Assembly: GCA_963815495.1 (NCBI GenBank)
Contig: CAWFGW010000029.1
Coordinates: 186,001-250,000, forward strand
Length of the DNA: 64,000 bases
Direction of reading: 5' to 3'
Source of the DNA: CAWFGW01 sp963815495
Lineage (GTDB): Bacteria; Bacteroidota; Bacteroidia; Cytophagales; JAAEPT01
A program made the position numbers and the translations under genes. Below, piece by piece: positions 30,801 to 37,735 of the stretch. The notes below the pieces were generated by a model. That model was not told the origin of the DNA and ran no database searches. It was given only the letters and a program-made list of their open reading frames with translations. Within the stretch, counting starts at the first letter, position 1, and each line of letters begins with the position of its first letter.

Positions 30801-32535
30801 CAGTTTCATCAGCAATAAAAATATTTGAACCCTGTACTGATATATTAGCAGGTTTAGCAAATGTTGCAGCCGTAACGCCATCACCATTATTTATCCCTAC
30901 AGCGCCAGTTCCAGCAATGGTCACTACTGAATTATCTAATAAGCTTATTGCTTTAATTTTATTGTTTTTTTGGTCTGAGACAAACAATGTATCATATGTT
31001 AAGTTAAGAGCTAACCCAAATGGACCATCGAACATTCTATTATTAGCATAATCTGCTGGATTATCACTATCTCCAGATAAACCATTTGCATTGATACCCA
31101 AATTTGATGATGGTCCTCCACCTACTAGAGTGGTTACTAGCCCAGTCCCAGGATCATACTCTCTAACTGCATTATTTCCGAAATCAGCAAAATATAAAAC
31201 TCCATTAACAGGATTAGTCACCACACCTACAGCTGATTGAATTAATGCCGTACTGTTTGGCCCATCTAAAAAACCTTGGTCACCATTTACACCAACAACG
31301 GCAGTACCTACACCAAAAGTGTCAATTTTAATTATTGTTTTGTCTCTGAATTCCGAAAAATATACTTGGCCTAGACAATCAGTATAAATCCCCTGTGGCT
31401 GACCAAATGGAACTGATAAAGTTGTTTCATTTATAGTTTCACTACAAGGTGCCGGCAACACTGTTGTTGGCTCACTTACTGTATCCGCTCCATAACATCC
31501 TATCATCGTTACTAAATGACTACCTGGACCTGCTTGTTGTGGATCGAAATACCAAACACCAGCCCCCCAATTTACCCCCGGACCTTGAAAGGTATAACTA
31601 CCTGGTAAATTATCCGCATCAGCGGCTATAATATCCTTAAAGCTTGAGGTACAATAGGTTTCCGTTGTAGGTCGCAAACCACTGAACCCTGCTGAACAAT
31701 CATATGCGATTACTTTTGTTAACTGTGATTGAGAAAACTCACATTTAGGAAGAACTGCACCATATTGAAACTCAACTATATCACCATCATTAGTTGTCAA
31801 CGAATAAGACAAACCTGCTGTATTTTGCCAAGCACTAAAACCTCCTCCATTAATATTATACCTTACTCTATAGTCAATTGCATCGGGTACAGGGTTCCAA
31901 CCAAACACTACTATATTTGCTGATAAAGAAGTTACAAATGCATTGTTTGTTAAAGTAGAAGTAATTGGAGTTAAGGCTGAGAAATTGAAATCTGAGTTTA
32001 AATCAGGTTCTAACTCAAGGTTCATTTCACGATCGGGCATTAATATTCCCTTTTCCCATTTTCTAAAAACAGGTTTTGTCCAACCATAATTGATTTCAGC
32101 ATCCTCACAAGGTTTCTTTAGTTGAAAACGTATACGTCCTACTGTAGCTGTCTCCTCTTTCTGGAGATAAGCAGATGTTTCTGGTGTATTGGTATTTAAA
32201 ATACTAGTGAAGGGGTTTACTGCTAAGCGAAAAGTATTATTATCTGGAGTAGGCAAAACACTAAGTGTCATTTTATCATAAAAATTATTATCACTCCATC
32301 GAGGATTGGCATAAGATAAAACCATTGATGAATAGCTTACAAAATTCGTATCAACAAATGCCTCAAACTCACATTCTGCAAGCGCTACTGGTAAAGAAGT
32401 GTTGTTTTGAGCTAATATAGCAACTTCCAAATAACCATTAACAACTGACGGCTGTAAAGAAACCTTGATTCTTTGACCAAATCCAACCAGTACACTGATT
32501 GACAACAATATCCCAACGAGAAAAATTTTTTTCAT
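21844..32535 (-). CDS. Giant T9SS type-B surface protein with NHL propeller and Ig/PKD-like super-repeats (SprB-like)
   Basis: This 3563-residue secreted protein has a signal peptide (MKKIFLVGILLSISVLVGFGQ). It continues with a cohesin-like N-terminal region, a fibronectin-like segment (about 190-275) and an NHL-type beta-propeller (about 360-695; YFADFGNNAVREYDP, GDQGFLDGP). More than 2500 residues of Ig/PKD/HYR-like modules follow, marked by SYxW and CxxxD motifs. The last ~95 residues form a gliding-motility-associated type B sorting domain (VPNVFSPNASNP, FTVYNRWGEKVYEQ, GVYTYIVRARYVDG). Modules between 23.8 and 28.4 kb follow a super-repeat of about 270 residues. The size, the sorting domain and the adjoining porP/sprF gene point to a mobile surface adhesin. 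No stop or frameshift interrupts its 10.7 kb. Confidence 0.9.
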   Translation of the reverse strand: MKKIFLVGILLSISVLVGFGQRIKVSLQPSVVNGYLEVAILAQNNTSLPVALAECEFEAFVDTNFVSYSSMVLSYANPRWSDNNFYDKMTLSVLPTPDNNTFRLAVNPFTSILNTNTPETSAYLQKEETATVGRIRFQLKKPCEDAEINYGWTKPVFRKWEKGILMPDREMNLELEPDLNSDFNFSALTPITSTLTNNAFVTSLSANIVVFGWNPVPDAIDYRVRYNINGGGFSAWQNTAGLSYSLTTNDGDIVEFQYGAVLPKCEFSQSQLTKVIAYDCSAGFSGLRPTTETYCTSSFKDIIAADADNLPGSYTFQGPGVNWGAGVWYFDPQQAGPGSHLVTMIGCYGADTVSEPTTVLPAPCSETINETTLSVPFGQPQGIYTDCLGQVYFSEFRDKTIIKIDTFGVGTAVVGVNGDQGFLDGPNSTALIQSAVGVVTNPVNGVLYFADFGNNAVREYDPGTGLVTTLVGGGPSSNLGINANGLSGDSDNPADYANNRMFDGPFGLALNLTYDTLFVSDQKNNKIKAISLLDNSVVTIAGTGAVGINNGDGVTAATFAKPANISVQGSNIFIADETANQVRVYNSSTKLVSTYLGDGSAGFVDGEVNTQAKFDGVIDVASDGQGVLFFLEKDNCALRRVKEDSVKTFIGDPSALPFAKCGSAPNQLNGPTAMSFYVNGFIDIVDTDNDRVVRWAIEDFLSSPNSKLDSVYCVNSDLDTLNSSNISGFYTSSPTGYVLNNGTHWVFDPSKGAGNVTVSFNHQVGLCQGTEDRTVYVAPLPSFDLGNDTLICAGSFGVDQLEVDSTLGAYQWSFKPLNSSIITAAVADTNHNIPIDSLGTYYLTVTSPFGCIYDDSISISQRNPALLQIASTSGAIDTDSICFNENTTLTVTNNEPTSPGFASILWNIGEVTQSITVDTSGQYIVNIIDSLGCTAADTFDLVKKVRPSATIDVSPSNLTGVKTYMVCPEDTALLNGGSNNGITYSWSDSTIVGGISEVSTDSLLLVTSTGKFYLEVDFADGCIGTDSVIIENYTIPVINLDTTTRVTGGPDALTICREDSVLLKANPVAVGYAYEWKDINGIVVSNTPNFNAKVAGTYYLKITTNNGCELFDTIAINNFVATVNLGSDQTICQRDFYTFDAGAPYYSYLWSDNSNGQTLTVSDSGIYGVTVVTNDGCLATDSVELTVLIPDSVDVLPDTPVTICNLDSTLLSTSLSSTATGTYSWTDGSVGAANYVSTAGYQVVTFTDGITGCTSLDSTLITVIARPVFDTLTVDSTICRSDTLPLFVQSALASDSVFIYGLNTTTNIRTLVASDVYQTTFDGVDTSDIGTYVYVADNGFCTTEFTSNINVTDLTTTIIPPSDTICFGDSLLMTLSTSGGKGAYSYEWSQNVSNNNTSTSNTNQPSYYATPGNAGNINTYRVRVKDAVGCFAYDTVGYYYNTPVVAEIEGGLDSIAICGNGVNNAFEILDVSATGGLGGYQYKWSIRPSDVGVIQLGDDFVDTILVEILSPIPDTVPVFVYAEDQYGCSDRDTVIFGLTVVTIGASVQHDVICPNLSDSLSIIVREAPVGELFYSWTKQSLSASKILTPSAKQGVNVSATAPGTYRFTGYMKHLASGCEADTSVFVSVKPISGLVSKNKSIICDGDTAFLEASGSVGAVEYNTSVWPYSHKYQWSKVSGSDLSVFINGNNSVGVQITDGLPGSTSQYQLIVTDSIGCMDTVVTDVVWNNTINPQVQEDTFYVCNDAVTPIYSNATGGSTNTGFNYNWTRIAGNVILPDAGGISANNNQNPSVYFNVDSISDTSVVTLRVTDPIGCFAYDTTTIINNNLDFEINPRFNPICADFPNKLLVAFLRDSNATGNYTFIWNDPADANDLYQDSLGTTLNTSIRSPYAITDNTQSYELSITDNVSGCSNTASGEVTIYNLDAVITIDVQIKDTSAICYLDQIVLKSDSSKGGTLFSNPVAPYIYNWYRSPTSTDNSAATTATDGRDVSIAAFGSEGDYTTWILELTDKLGCKGFDSTTIYWNPELKPTLVDDTVYVCTPDTALLSINTATSGGGTSPYNYVWSKTISPGGAAVLLDSIGTDVRVSSIDNDTTIFTVEMTDDYNCSATKNVVVIGVDYRIDAIASDYSVCQNINVQLDVNFLEDSIGNFSYNWSPDIGLNDFTMKSPTLTSDSTRTYTVVVYDSVFKCSATDSLEVQVLDLTAVASDRIGLDSIVMCAYQDSLVIDGRTTFGGTPPYSFSWNTFSNPEVNVIGGTTADTIVLTRGLVTPIDTTLLILTAEDQNGCIDIDSVAIYWNSPVIASIFEDSLYICNNTPKSLTAVTPTGGTGTYSYGWSALSGLVTLPTDTTTNTININTVDNDISYIQLQVLDNLGCAGFDTVKVEGMNFQVEASAKYGNICVGSIDSLSVIPLNDGIGGYSYVWTPNTAINNVSIINPVVNPIVDTDYTVTVYDSTTGCSAQDVVSITMYELNASAGLPGLDTLFQCNEDNETIFIDASLTNGGISPYSYSWNTFSSSEATVVGTTNGDTLQLMRGLVTPIDTTLISVTVSDQNGCFDSDSIVIYWNSAITANILEDSLYICNNTFKSLTAATPSGGTGTYTYGWSVISGAVALPTDTTTSSISISTGDTSFVQLRVTDGLGCVGLDTVKISNINLSVDASAKYENICAGLADTLFATPSGGIGGYSYTWTPTGASIASPVVNPTVDTDYSVTVYDSTTGCLALDTVSIYIYEFNAVAGAVGLDTLLRCYGETNDLNLNASLTNGGTAPYNYLWSTTDVTVNFVNNTSNPGAINRASAGDGSISTIQLLVTDNIGCTSVDSIKVLWNSEIITTVTPDISNAFADIVAVCVGVPKMIDNLSVSGGSGNYTYQWANPVSANGVFYTDGQNTSTPTVGANTIGAQRTLNITITDTPILGSTCPVQESMVVRAFDINVDLSVDEDTVCPNTEILLTATARDSVGFVAYQWNNSPIYTTSKTNLFNVGGTSTTTQVYVRDTLTGCTNFASVNIEVRELVASQPSRFPSGDICYEQKTVTLTGNATGGKPGGYTYEWKELPFNSVVLGTNDTVVISPPAVGTNDLTAYQLVVADLLGCTDTVQIGIRRYDSILVDAGLRDTVCINDGNVIVGGDPTAAYLSTTGADPSYSWSGGSFNSTISSNPRFIIQSEGVFKLQVVATIPNTSCSNLDSVFIEVKERPIADLSDETTFICADSSIVLHANSADINYVYPLTTTFEWRKQGVFGLLNPNPYADSVEVTSRGIYSVLVTNEFGCESSDDISIDSVVAPLIWARPIDTLECTNREIILTIDSLRPARSGELFGDTVRWEVLVGFGEIDDYREQTTFYKPFITDDSVQIEVTYTNLCGTGRDTVSARVAEAPVAIIDVNDSTINITETATFDGRSSFTNTGNQLLYNWSFNAPDMENEFFAGPFEKNYNPEGTYPAELVVTDKDTRCTDTARVNIYVNGTHLLYVPNVFSPNASNPENRTLKMYGFGVSDDDFIFTVYNRWGEKVYEQTSFSQAISIGWEGTYKNSGDQLDMGVYTYIVRARYVDGTPIEKVGTITLLR
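23770..28450 (-). repeat. Coding super-repeat, about 0.8-0.9-kb period, about six copies
   Basis: Inside the giant gene, linker motifs of the form xxWN followed by x(5-8)ED(S/T)xYxCN recur near 28.21, 27.35, 26.45, 25.64, 24.83 and 24.05 kb. Each unit holds three Ig/PKD-like domains. The two central units are the most alike: their GLVTPIDTT blocks (25.73 and 24.93 kb) are exactly 807 bp apart (269 codons), indicating a recent tandem duplication. Confidence 0.75.
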
Positions 32536-32567
32536 AATTCGTCTATCAGTAGATAGCTAGCAGATTG

Positions 32568-32575
32568 CAAATTTA
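32568..32575 (-). promoter_or_regulatory. Candidate -7 box (TAAATTTG) for the giant surface-protein gene
   Basis: The minus strand reads TAAATTTG (consensus TAnnTTTG), 33 bp upstream of the ATG. No good TTG element is present at the expected distance, so the assignment is tentative. Confidence 0.4.
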
Positions 32576-32796
32576 GGTATTTAAATACAAAAACCACCTA
32601 GTAACTATTTAATTCTCAAAAACACAGGTCTGTAAACCATATAACACCCTAAACATCAAGGTTTTCAAATCAAAATATTTGAGTTTAATACTTAGAGATA
32701 AGTTAAATAACACCTCCATTTAAAACCATTATTTTCAAATTATTTAGTTAATCATACATACCTTTCGCAAAAAAAAGGTAACATCAACAGAAAAAA

Positions 32797-33855
32797 TTAG
32801 TGGATATAAAAATTTGGACAAGGCATTTTTTTGGTAGGCTTATTCCAACGTTTTTTAGAAAAAATATAAGTAATATTTAATTCATGAGCACCTCCTGTAC
32901 CAATAACCCTAAGTGTACTTAAAGTATAATCATAGCTATAGGTAAAACTCATATTATAAGTCTTATACCCTCCTAAAAACACAAAAGACTCATTGTTTTG
33001 TAATTTTGTATTAAACTTTTTAAAAGGTATACCTCGATACCATCCTCCCAATAAAAAGTGTTTATAATGTCCATAAATACCGAGGTCAAATTGGTCTGAC
33101 TTCCCTTGAAATTTATAATGAAATGTAGGGGTAATACTTACCTCTTCAATCGAAGGATCGTTTGCTAAACCTGAGGCATCTCTGCTAATAACAAAGCGGT
33201 ATCCACCAGTCAAAGCTAGCTTCATAGGCAACTCTGATTGAGAACCTATAAACGATTGATTAGGAGTATTTAAGTGATGTGCTGAAATTCCTACCCAATA
33301 TTCATTCGTATATAAGATACCTCCTGCTGAGATATCCGCATACGATTTCCTCGACTGAATATCAGAATAAGGGTTTGCTACCCCATTATCAAAACCTGAA
33401 TCGCTATATTGTCTGGGAAAAGTAAGTATAGAATAATCAATTGTTCGAGAACTCCACCCCATTTGCATTCCAGACCGAAAACTATAATGACTATTAATGT
33501 GTAATTCATAAGAATACATTGCAGAAAAATCAACAGCAGATATTTGTCCATCCCCTTGTCTGTCATAAAAAATTTGAGCACCAAAGCCACTTGAATACTT
33601 TTTAAAGTATGTATCGTAAGAAATTAACGAAGTAATGTATTGAGAACTTCCATAAGTTGAGTTCCCTACTCCTAACCACTGCAATCGCTGGTGGCCCATC
33701 AACCTGTTTTTATGTCCACTTCCTGCAAAAGCAGGGTTTTGATATAAAAGCGCTTGATAAAATTGCGAGAATTGAATATCCTGCGCTACCGTTGTTATTG
33801 TTGATAATAACAATAGCGGAATGATGTATAACTGTATTTTAAAAAACCTTCTCAC
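32797..33855 (-). CDS. PorP/SprF-family type IX secretion outer-membrane protein (second copy)
   Basis: This 352-residue barrel has a signal peptide (..PLLLLSTITTVAQD) followed by the family motif IQFSQFYQALLYQNPAFAGSG. MGHQRLQWLG and IFYDRQGDGQ follow, with late strands such as FTYSYDYTLSTLRV and a GGAHELNITYIF ending. It is clearly paralogous to the gene at 20759-21841 but diverged. It starts with GTG. It lies 261 bp upstream of the giant type-B cargo gene on the same strand and is divergent from a TPR-PD40 protein, so the whole locus is a T9SS surface-assembly island. Confidence 0.88.
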   Translation of the reverse strand: MRRFFKIQLYIIPLLLLSTITTVAQDIQFSQFYQALLYQNPAFAGSGHKNRLMGHQRLQWLGVGNSTYGSSQYITSLISYDTYFKKYSSGFGAQIFYDRQGDGQISAVDFSAMYSYELHINSHYSFRSGMQMGWSSRTIDYSILTFPRQYSDSGFDNGVANPYSDIQSRKSYADISAGGILYTNEYWVGISAHHLNTPNQSFIGSQSELPMKLALTGGYRFVISRDASGLANDPSIEEVSITPTFHYKFQGKSDQFDLGIYGHYKHFLLGGWYRGIPFKKFNTKLQNNESFVFLGGYKTYNMSFTYSYDYTLSTLRVIGTGGAHELNITYIFSKKRWNKPTKKMPCPNFYIH

Positions 33856-33871
33856 TTTTCTTACAATAAAT

Positions 33872-33879
33872 CAAATATA
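33872..33879 (-). promoter_or_regulatory. Candidate -7 box (TATATTTG) for the second porP gene
   Basis: The minus strand reads TATATTTG, 16 bp upstream of the GTG start, which predicts a very short leader. No clear TTG partner was found at 19-23 bp. Confidence 0.45.
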
Positions 33880-33963
33880 GTATTTTTTTCTTCTAAGCTC
33901 ATTGTGTAATTTACATCAAAACATAATAAATCTTATTACGTTAGTGCATACCTTAGAGTTATT

Positions 33964-33980
33964 ACTAAGGCAACCTTAGT
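33964..33980. promoter_or_regulatory. Inverted repeat ACTAAGG-CAA-CCTTAGT, possible operator
   Basis: A perfect 7-bp inverted repeat with a 3-nt spacer lies in the divergent region between the second porP gene and the TPR-PD40 gene. A further CCTTAG occurs about 20 bp to its left. It is positioned where a regulator could act on either gene; nothing identifies that regulator. Confidence 0.3.
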
Positions 33981-34031
33981 GAAACATTACTGGTCTTTTA
34001 ATTGAACAAGGCTTTATAGAAGGTGTATTAT

Positions 34032-35648
34032 ATGATTATTTACTATAGACTAATACTTCTTATTTCTCTTTTTTCGTTTGTGACTTATGATACCGAAGCT
34101 CAAACGAAAAGAGAAGTTATGAATCTTGAGCTCGAAGCCAAAGAGTATTTTCAAAATTTTGAATTTTATAAAGCGCTTCAATCATACTTAAAACTAGATA
34201 GGTATGAACCCAATACACCTAATTATATGTATTATATCGGTGTTTGCTATCTTGATTTATACGATAGTGAAAAAGCTTTACCATACTTAGTAGAATGTGC
34301 TAAATTAGAAAGTTCTAATCTACCAAATTCACTTAACTACTACTTAGCTAAAACCTACCATCTAGAACATCATTTTGATGCTGCAATTAATTATTACAAG
34401 AAATATTTGATACAATTTCCAGGTTTAGACAAACATGAAGAAGTTAAACAAGAAATTGAAAGGGAAATAGCCAGTTGCTTATATGCTAAAGAGCTTTATA
34501 AAGACTCATTAAATATTGAAATAAAAAATTTCGGAAAGCCTATTAATTCAGCTTTTCCTGAATATGGAACCATATTTTCAGCCGATGGTGAAACTGTCAT
34601 CTTCACCTCAGATAGGCCTAATACAACTGGTGGGCATGTTTATCAGCTTGACGGTACTTTTTATGAAGATATCTATATATCTCACAAAATTAATGGTGAA
34701 TGGAGTGAACCTGTTTCAATAAGTAACAAAATAAACACTTGGCACCATGATGCGGCTGTTGCGCTTAGTCATGATGGACATCAGTTATTATTTTATAGAT
34801 ATAGCCACAACAGTTTACTTCACACTTCTGGTGATTTATACATCAGTGAATTTAAAAATGGTGAGTGGACTACTCCAGAACACTTACCGCATCCTATTAA
34901 TACCAAGAACTGGGAATCTAGTGCTTGTTTTTCGCCTAATGACAATGAAATATTCTTTACAAGTGATCGAAAGGGGGGCTATGGTGGTACAGACATCTAT
35001 AAATCACAAAAACTCCCAAATGGGTCTTGGACTGAACCAGAAAATTTAGGTCCAGAAATAAACACCCCTATGAATGAGGATTCACCCTATTTACACCCTA
35101 ATAAATATACTCTCTACTTTTCCTCTAATGGTCACTTAGGAATGGGAGGATATGATATCTTTTCAAGTGATTTAGATATTACAAATAGAGTATGGTCAGA
35201 ACCTGAAAATATAGGTTACCCACTAAATACCGCTGGTGATGATTTATATTTCACTGTCTCCACTGATGGTACTACCATTTATTTCACTGACCAACGGCAT
35301 GATAGTTATGGAGATAAGGATATATATTATGCTAAATTCTTAAAAAAAGAAGCCGATATCATGGTTATCAAAGGAACAGTAAAAGACTCTATAAGTGGAG
35401 ACATTGTCGAAGCTATAATTAAAGTACGAAAAAGTAACCAACCAGAAATCGAAAATGTTTTTTATTCAAATGCAATCACTGGTAAATACCTACTTGTTAT
35501 GAACGAGGGTATTGATTACACAGTAAATATAGAAGCTGAAGGGTATCAATCATTAATAAAAGAATTTAAAACTACCAGTTTGCATGGCTATCATAAAAAA
35601 GAGATAAATATAACTTTAATTCCTCTTGAAATAGCATCAGATAATTAA
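34032..35648 (+). CDS. TPR-PD40 propeller protein, PorE-like without OmpA domain
   Basis: This protein of about 538 residues has a signal peptide (MIIYYRLILLISLFSFVTYDTEAQ). TPR helices follow (about 30-140; KEYFQNFEFYKALQSYLKL), then PD40/WD40-like repeats (160-430; VIFTSDRPN, IFFTSDRKGGYGGTDIY, LYFSSNGHLGMGGYDIF), and a short carboxypeptidase-regulatory-like domain (about 445-530). It matches the front two thirds of PorE-type proteins but stops where the OmpA peptidoglycan-binding domain would begin, with no sign of a truncated remnant. It is divergent from a porP gene, suggesting a T9SS accessory role. The ATG at 34032 is preferred over the GTG at 34023. Confidence 0.78.
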   Translation: MIIYYRLILLISLFSFVTYDTEAQTKREVMNLELEAKEYFQNFEFYKALQSYLKLDRYEPNTPNYMYYIGVCYLDLYDSEKALPYLVECAKLESSNLPNSLNYYLAKTYHLEHHFDAAINYYKKYLIQFPGLDKHEEVKQEIEREIASCLYAKELYKDSLNIEIKNFGKPINSAFPEYGTIFSADGETVIFTSDRPNTTGGHVYQLDGTFYEDIYISHKINGEWSEPVSISNKINTWHHDAAVALSHDGHQLLFYRYSHNSLLHTSGDLYISEFKNGEWTTPEHLPHPINTKNWESSACFSPNDNEIFFTSDRKGGYGGTDIYKSQKLPNGSWTEPENLGPEINTPMNEDSPYLHPNKYTLYFSSNGHLGMGGYDIFSSDLDITNRVWSEPENIGYPLNTAGDDLYFTVSTDGTTIYFTDQRHDSYGDKDIYYAKFLKKEADIMVIKGTVKDSISGDIVEAIIKVRKSNQPEIENVFYSNAITGKYLLVMNEGIDYTVNIEAEGYQSLIKEFKTTSLHGYHKKEINITLIPLEIASDN

Positions 35649-35649
35649 C

Positions 35650-36000
35650 TTAGCCACCTACTTTTTTGGCGTGATAATTCATAGATTGAAGTAAATCAAT
35701 TATTTTATCTCTAAAATCTCCCTGAATTAATATCTCTCCTTCTTTAGCACTTCCACCTACACCACATTTTGATTTCAGCACCTTTCCTAAATCTTTTAAT
35801 TCTTCCTCAGTGCCTGAAAAACCAGTGATTAACGTAACTTGTTTCCCTCCTCTTGATTTTTTATCTAATTGAACTTTTAAAACGTTATTACCTGAATCTA
35901 CCACCTCCTTAAAAGCATCTGCGAATGCATAATTAAAATCAGGGTTGGTCGAGTAAACCACTCCTTCTCTGTCTTTTCTTGAGTTATTTTTTTTTGCCAT
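35650..36000 (-). CDS. yciH: SUI1/eIF1-family translation factor (YciH-like)
   Basis: This 116-residue protein has a basic N-terminus followed by the SUI1 fold: VLKVQLDKKSRGGKQVTLITGF, an EELKDLGKVLKSKCGVGGSAKEG core and IQGDFRDKIIDLL. The GVGGSxKxGEIxIQGD signature is diagnostic. Bacterial homologues bind the 30S ribosome and influence start-site fidelity. It is a single gene, convergent with the PD40 protein (stops 1 bp apart). Confidence 0.92.
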   Translation of the reverse strand: MAKKNNSRKDREGVVYSTNPDFNYAFADAFKEVVDSGNNVLKVQLDKKSRGGKQVTLITGFSGTEEELKDLGKVLKSKCGVGGSAKEGEILIQGDFRDKIIDLLQSMNYHAKKVGG

Positions 36001-36129
36001 CCTGCTAATATTATTTTCAACAAATTAAAAGAATCAATATACATTTCACAAAATGATGTTATTCTTTTCTCAATCGATAAGGTTTCTATCAAAAAAACTT
36101 AATTTAGCTATTCAAACGAAGAGTTACCA

Positions 36130-37731
36130 ATGAAACAACAACCAAGCTTTGTTAAGACTGGCATATCGTTTTTAGAATATCGATACCTGCCTCACATTCT
36201 TTCAGGCATCTATTTTCTTATCATGCTATATGTTAGCTTCCACTATCACACAGTGGGTGATTATGGTCTCGAAACTGATTTTTACATGCGCTATGTACCC
36301 AATGCAGAGGCTTTCCTAGATGGTTCTTTGGTGATAGATGGCTTTCAGGGTCCCTTATACCCCATTCTATTAGGCCTTTTCAAAAGTATTGTTGGAGATT
36401 ACATGAAGGCCGGACAATTAATTAACTGTCTGGGAATAAGCTGCTTTTTATTATCTATCACACTCATTCTAAGAAGAATTTTCACTCCTGAAATTGCCTT
36501 AGCAGCCTTTTTAATTACTGCCGCAAACAAACACATCATCCAAAACACCTACTCTTGTGGAACCGACATGCTATTCTTAGGGCTTCTTGGCGGTATGATT
36601 TTCTTTTTACTGCGTTCACAAACATTTCATTGGAAAAACATCTGTCTTACTGCAGTCTTTGCTGGATTAGCCTTCTTAACACGATTTAATGGCTTATTCA
36701 TGTTGCTTGCAATCCTTTTTAGTTATTTCATTATCAACATTTATCATGTAAACTTAAAAACCCGGTTAGTTTTAAGCTTAGCAGTTACAACTATTTTTTT
36801 AGCAATTTATGCACCTTATGGTTTCTATACTCTAAGCGAAAAAGAAAGCTTTTTATATAATACAAACTACAAAAACGTAGCGTGGACCTATCAGGCAGAA
36901 GGTAAAGTTACTTGGGATGAATTTTGGCATGAGGACTGGTGTAGAAAAAACAATATTAACGGTACAGGTGATGTTGTTTTCTATGATTTCGGAGCCTTCG
37001 TTTCTAAATATACATCTACTTTAGTTTCAAACATCAAAGCAGATTTTGACCAACTCATCAATTGGTTTATTGGTATTTTAAGTTTTATAGGTTTGTTGAG
37101 CTACATCATCTACTTCCCTTCAAAAGGAGACCGAAGAGAGCTTAGTTTTGTAGTTATAAACCTCATATTCTGGGGAGTACTCGGGTTAGTCTTTTATAAT
37201 CCCCGATTCTCGATGTTTCTGATTCCATTTTATGTAACAATGTCACTTCGAGTTTTTATACTTCAAAAAATTAATTTAAAAGCAGCTTTTTTAAAATACA
37301 TCCCTCTTGCTCTGGGGGCAATTTTGTTTTTTACATCTATAAGCGAGGCTAAAAAACACAACAAAGAACTCATTGATAGTGGCCCAAAGGAAATGATTAA
37401 AATACAGCGCTGGTTTGATAGAAACCAACCCAAACCAGACCCAAAAGATGCTATTTTTGCTAGAAAACCCCATGTTGCTTATTTTACAGGATTACAGTTT
37501 GAAATGTTTCCCGTTGTAAAATCGTGGGATGATTTTATAAATCAAATCAAAGAAAAGAATGTTAAGTATGTTTATTACAGTTACTTTGAGTATAGCAACA
37601 GACCACAACTGCGTATTTTAACTGATCCAAAAAAAGTACCTTCACAACTTAAATTAATTCATATACAAGCAATACCTGGTAATTCAAAACAAGTACCTGG
37701 TTTTCTTTATAAAGTGGAAATTGAAGACTAA
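36130..37731 (+). CDS. GT-C fold membrane glycosyltransferase (ArnT/PMT-like), candidate pentosyltransferase
   Basis: This 533-residue integral membrane protein has about eleven helices. An early extracytoplasmic loop carries the acidic motif ETDFYMRYVPNAEAF (about residue 48), as in GT39/GT83-type transferases that use polyprenyl-phosphate sugars. The usual GFQGPLYPILLGLF loop follows, then a C-terminal soluble portion (about 400-533) with FxGLQFEMFP. It is the first gene of an operon whose next four genes resemble the polyprenyl-phosphate-arabinose pathway. The natural inference is that this enzyme transfers that sugar to an acceptor on the periplasmic side. The acceptor and sugar are not shown by sequence. 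It overlaps no neighbour; the UbiA gene follows 4 bp later. Confidence 0.75.
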   Translation: MKQQPSFVKTGISFLEYRYLPHILSGIYFLIMLYVSFHYHTVGDYGLETDFYMRYVPNAEAFLDGSLVIDGFQGPLYPILLGLFKSIVGDYMKAGQLINCLGISCFLLSITLILRRIFTPEIALAAFLITAANKHIIQNTYSCGTDMLFLGLLGGMIFFLLRSQTFHWKNICLTAVFAGLAFLTRFNGLFMLLAILFSYFIINIYHVNLKTRLVLSLAVTTIFLAIYAPYGFYTLSEKESFLYNTNYKNVAWTYQAEGKVTWDEFWHEDWCRKNNINGTGDVVFYDFGAFVSKYTSTLVSNIKADFDQLINWFIGILSFIGLLSYIIYFPSKGDRRELSFVVINLIFWGVLGLVFYNPRFSMFLIPFYVTMSLRVFILQKINLKAAFLKYIPLALGAILFFTSISEAKKHNKELIDSGPKEMIKIQRWFDRNQPKPDPKDAIFARKPHVAYFTGLQFEMFPVVKSWDDFINQIKEKNVKYVYYSYFEYSNRPQLRILTDPKKVPSQLKLIHIQAIPGNSKQVPGFLYKVEIED

Positions 37732-37735
37732 TATT

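Noticed and set aside
35898..36092. Short leftward frame over the yciH start
   Set aside because: It overlaps the strongly conserved SUI1 frame and its translation has no family features.
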